Positions 50,016 to 51,941 of a DNA stretch of 51,941 nucleotides are shown piece after piece. The notes below the pieces were generated by a model. That model made no database searches, was not told the DNA's origin, and saw only the letters and a list, made by a program, of their open reading frames with translations. Position 1 is the first letter of the stretch, and each line of letters opens with the position of its first letter. The position numbers were made by a program, and so were the translations under genes. This stretch comes from CAYRHJ01 sp964424105. GTDB lineage: Bacteria; Planctomycetota; Phycisphaerae; UBA1845. The stretch lies in assembly GCA_964424105.1 (NCBI GenBank), contig CAYRHJ010000033.1:1-51941 (forward strand), in the 5' to 3' direction.

Positions 50016-51941
50016 ATGGGATCAATGCATTCGGGGAAAGCGCGGCGTACGGTCGGGCGATTTGTTGCGTCGCTATGGGTGATGACGATTTGCGGATGGG
50101 GGGCGACCGCGTACGGCGGATACACGACCGTTCAACTTCCTGCCGGGGGTGAAGCGAGTCACGCCCAGATCTTCGATGGGGTTTACGGCGGCACGTTCGT
50201 GGGCAGCGGTACGGATCTCGGCAATGGCAACTGGACCGTGTTCGACAATGGAACGATTACCGCCACCCGGGTGGACGATAACGGATTTGCTGCACTGCTT
50301 TGCCTGTTGAACGGCCTGCCCGGCACGGGGGACGATGACGTCTGGACGGACGGAACCACGACCGCGCAGGTTGAGGCCCGCTTCGCCGGCAACGCGCAGG
50401 AATTCGGCTATGACAGCGGGTCGGGGTTCGTGAAGCTGTTCGAAGTCACCGGGACGGGGTTCGGAGCGACCGGATCAGGAATGGTGACGTTTCCTCCCAG
50501 CTCAACCTGGGAGTGGGCCCGGGCCAACGATTCCGACTCCGGCCTGACCAATCCCCATTATTCCGACGAGTCGTCGAATTCAGATGGCTTGGATCACATG
50601 GTGACGTACCAAATTACCGGAATCCCAGCCTTGCCGGTCACGACCAAGGTGTGGTTCGTGCTGTTTGAAGATGTTTCCGGCGGGGGATCGGATCGCGACT
50701 TCAACGACCTGGGCATTGAATTGCAGGTCGTACAGTGCACCGACGATGCGGGTTGCGCTGATGACCTGATCTTCTGCAACGGCGATGAGGTCTGTCAGAG
50801 CGGGGCGTGCGTATCCACGGGAAGTCCGTGCACGGGACCGACGCCGGTGTGCTGCGAGGGGTCAGCCACCATCGGGATGACGCTGCTGGATTTTGAAACG
50901 GAAGACGACTTCACGACGACGCTCGGCAATGGCCAAAAGATCGACACCGAGTTTGGCATTCTGGTCACCATCAGTTCACCGGCTGGTGAAATCGGTACGT
51001 TGCATCGAGGACCGGCCATCTTTGATTCCACCGACCCCGGCCCGAATGACAGCGGCGGTGATGTGGATCTGCTGGTCAACCTTGGAAACCTCCTTATCTT
51101 GCAGAACCTGACCGTGGGGGCGCAAAGCCCACCGGGCTTTTGGGACCCGCCGAATGATGAAGCCGATGGCGGAACAATCAACTTTGATTTTCTTGTGCCC
51201 GATGTTGAGTTGTTGTCCATCGACTTGGTCGATATCAACGGCGGCAACTCCGTGGACATTATTTTGACGGACGCAAACAGCTTGACGCGAACCTACGACG
51301 TGCCGGAAAAATGGACTCGTGACATCAGTGTGGAGGGGCCGGATGGATTCAAGACGCTGGACTTGACGACGCTGGCGGCTCAGCCCGGTGAGGCGGTGGC
51401 CGGCGGTCCTTTCAATGCGACGGCATCGGAAGACCCGGGATTTGATTCCGAAGATGTTGTAACGCTGACCGTCGTGTTCTTCGGATCCGGCGCTGTGGAC
51501 AACCTGAAATTCCGCCAGGTCGATGGTTCCTGTGTGGCTGAATGCTGCGAAGATTTGGATTGCGATGACGGGAATCCATGCACGGACGACACTTGCGGAC
51601 CAACTGGCGATTGCGTCTACACGAACAACGATGCCAACACCTGCACGGACGGTTCTGACTGCACGACCGACGCCTGTGTAGGCGGTGTCTGCGTTTCCAC
51701 GCCCAGCACGACGTTCTGCGATGATTCCAACGACTGCACGGACGACGCCTGCGATCCGGGTGACCCCAACGCGGATGCCGACGGGTGCGTCTACACCAAC
51801 GACGATACCAATGCGTGCACGGACGGTTTTGACTGCACGACCGATGCCTGCGTGGGCGGTGTCTGCGTTTCCACGCCCAGCACGACGTTCTGCGATGATT
51901 CCAACGACTGCACGGACGATGCCTGCGATCCGGGTGACCCC
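50016..51941 (+). CDS. Secreted DUF4114 protein with Cys-rich repeats (partial, open at right edge)
   Basis: The frame stays open for 642 codons from an ATG with AAAGAGGG upstream and runs off the end, so the C terminus is missing. A signal peptide is likely (RFVASLWVMTICGWGATAYG). KVWFVLFEDVSGGGSDRDFNDL at about residue 210 is the DUF4114 signature. A Cys-rich part follows (CNGDEVCQSGACV), then a beta-rich domain (about 285-505). From about 508 come Cys-rich repeats of the CTDDAC/CTTDACVGGVC type, with a 58-residue (174-bp) unit repeated almost identically from 51681 and 51855. The related NICTFDKC and ACTQDAC segments in two other proteins here precede dockerin-like tails, so one may lie beyond the edge. 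Confidence 0.85.
   Translation, partial: MGSMHSGKARRTVGRFVASLWVMTICGWGATAYGGYTTVQLPAGGEASHAQIFDGVYGGTFVGSGTDLGNGNWTVFDNGTITATRVDDNGFAALLCLLNGLPGTGDDDVWTDGTTTAQVEARFAGNAQEFGYDSGSGFVKLFEVTGTGFGATGSGMVTFPPSSTWEWARANDSDSGLTNPHYSDESSNSDGLDHMVTYQITGIPALPVTTKVWFVLFEDVSGGGSDRDFNDLGIELQVVQCTDDAGCADDLIFCNGDEVCQSGACVSTGSPCTGPTPVCCEGSATIGMTLLDFETEDDFTTTLGNGQKIDTEFGILVTISSPAGEIGTLHRGPAIFDSTDPGPNDSGGDVDLLVNLGNLLILQNLTVGAQSPPGFWDPPNDEADGGTINFDFLVPDVELLSIDLVDINGGNSVDIILTDANSLTRTYDVPEKWTRDISVEGPDGFKTLDLTTLAAQPGEAVAGGPFNATASEDPGFDSEDVVTLTVVFFGSGAVDNLKFRQVDGSCVAECCEDLDCDDGNPCTDDTCGPTGDCVYTNNDANTCTDGSDCTTDACVGGVCVSTPSTTFCDDSNDCTDDACDPGDPNADADGCVYTNDDTNACTDGFDCTTDACVGGVCVSTPSTTFCDDSNDCTDDACDPGDP

Overview
The window looks like a chromosomal segment from a member of the Planctomycetota, probably an uncultured Phycisphaerae-like lineage. 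This is inferred from the gene families present, not from a marker gene: secreted proteins ending in a Cys-rich plus dockerin-like LFDLFCIL...DLFAVLNA module, tandem TPR genes followed by a CRTAC1/ASPIC protein, a BlaI/M56-peptidase pair, ExbB/ExbD beside a giant propeller/toroid protein, DUF1573, and many starts without a clear Shine-Dalgarno. No rRNA, tRNA, CRISPR array, prophage or transposase gene was seen.

Layout. 1-531 is repeat-rich and non-coding. 532-4381 is a signalling island: a globin-coupled histidine kinase and a sigma-54 activator (TAATG overlap) face a small receiver gene and an AcuB-like CBS gene, which have a near-consensus sigma-54 promoter and an upstream 16-bp palindrome. 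4988-10023 is a phenylacetyl-CoA epoxidase locus (TetR regulator, paaA, paaB, paaC, paaD). Three small genes, two of them orphan antitoxin-like, lie between paaA and paaB, and no paaE follows. A paaG-like gene lies 25 kb away at 35212, overlapping a class V aminotransferase. 10162-13949 holds a polytopic glycosyltransferase-like protein and an exported helical-repeat protein. 14224-18405 holds dinB, a secreted beta-helix protein, gene remnants, and a VapC/antitoxin pair. 18883-25472 holds an HD-GYP protein with a degenerate HD motif, two paralogous TPR proteins and a CRTAC1-like propeller. 25666-33604 is a minus-strand cluster of membrane glycosyltransferases, a CgeB-like glycosyltransferase and a DUF1573 protein. 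36228-36944 is an FG-GAP/dockerin gene broken by one stop codon. 36998-49133 is a minus-strand cluster: BlaI repressor, M56 peptidase, giant TPR protein, ExbB, ExbD, and a 1497-residue envelope protein. From 50016 a secreted DUF4114/Cys-rich repeat protein runs off the right edge.

A second theme is a mosaic of short repeats: palindromes of the ATTCCGGCGTTCGCCGGAAT type, GGAGGTGGGCCACCC hairpins, and GAGCCGCGAGCGCAAAGCG blocks. They fill most gaps and in two genes are translated in frame as low-complexity inserts. A 128-bp inverted repeat brackets the signalling island.

How the parts may work together (inference): the globin kinase would sense oxygen or another haem ligand and switch on the receiver/CBS operon through sigma-54. 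The Paa genes would use O2 to open the ring of phenylacetyl-CoA. BlaI/M56 could regulate the ExbB/ExbD envelope cluster.
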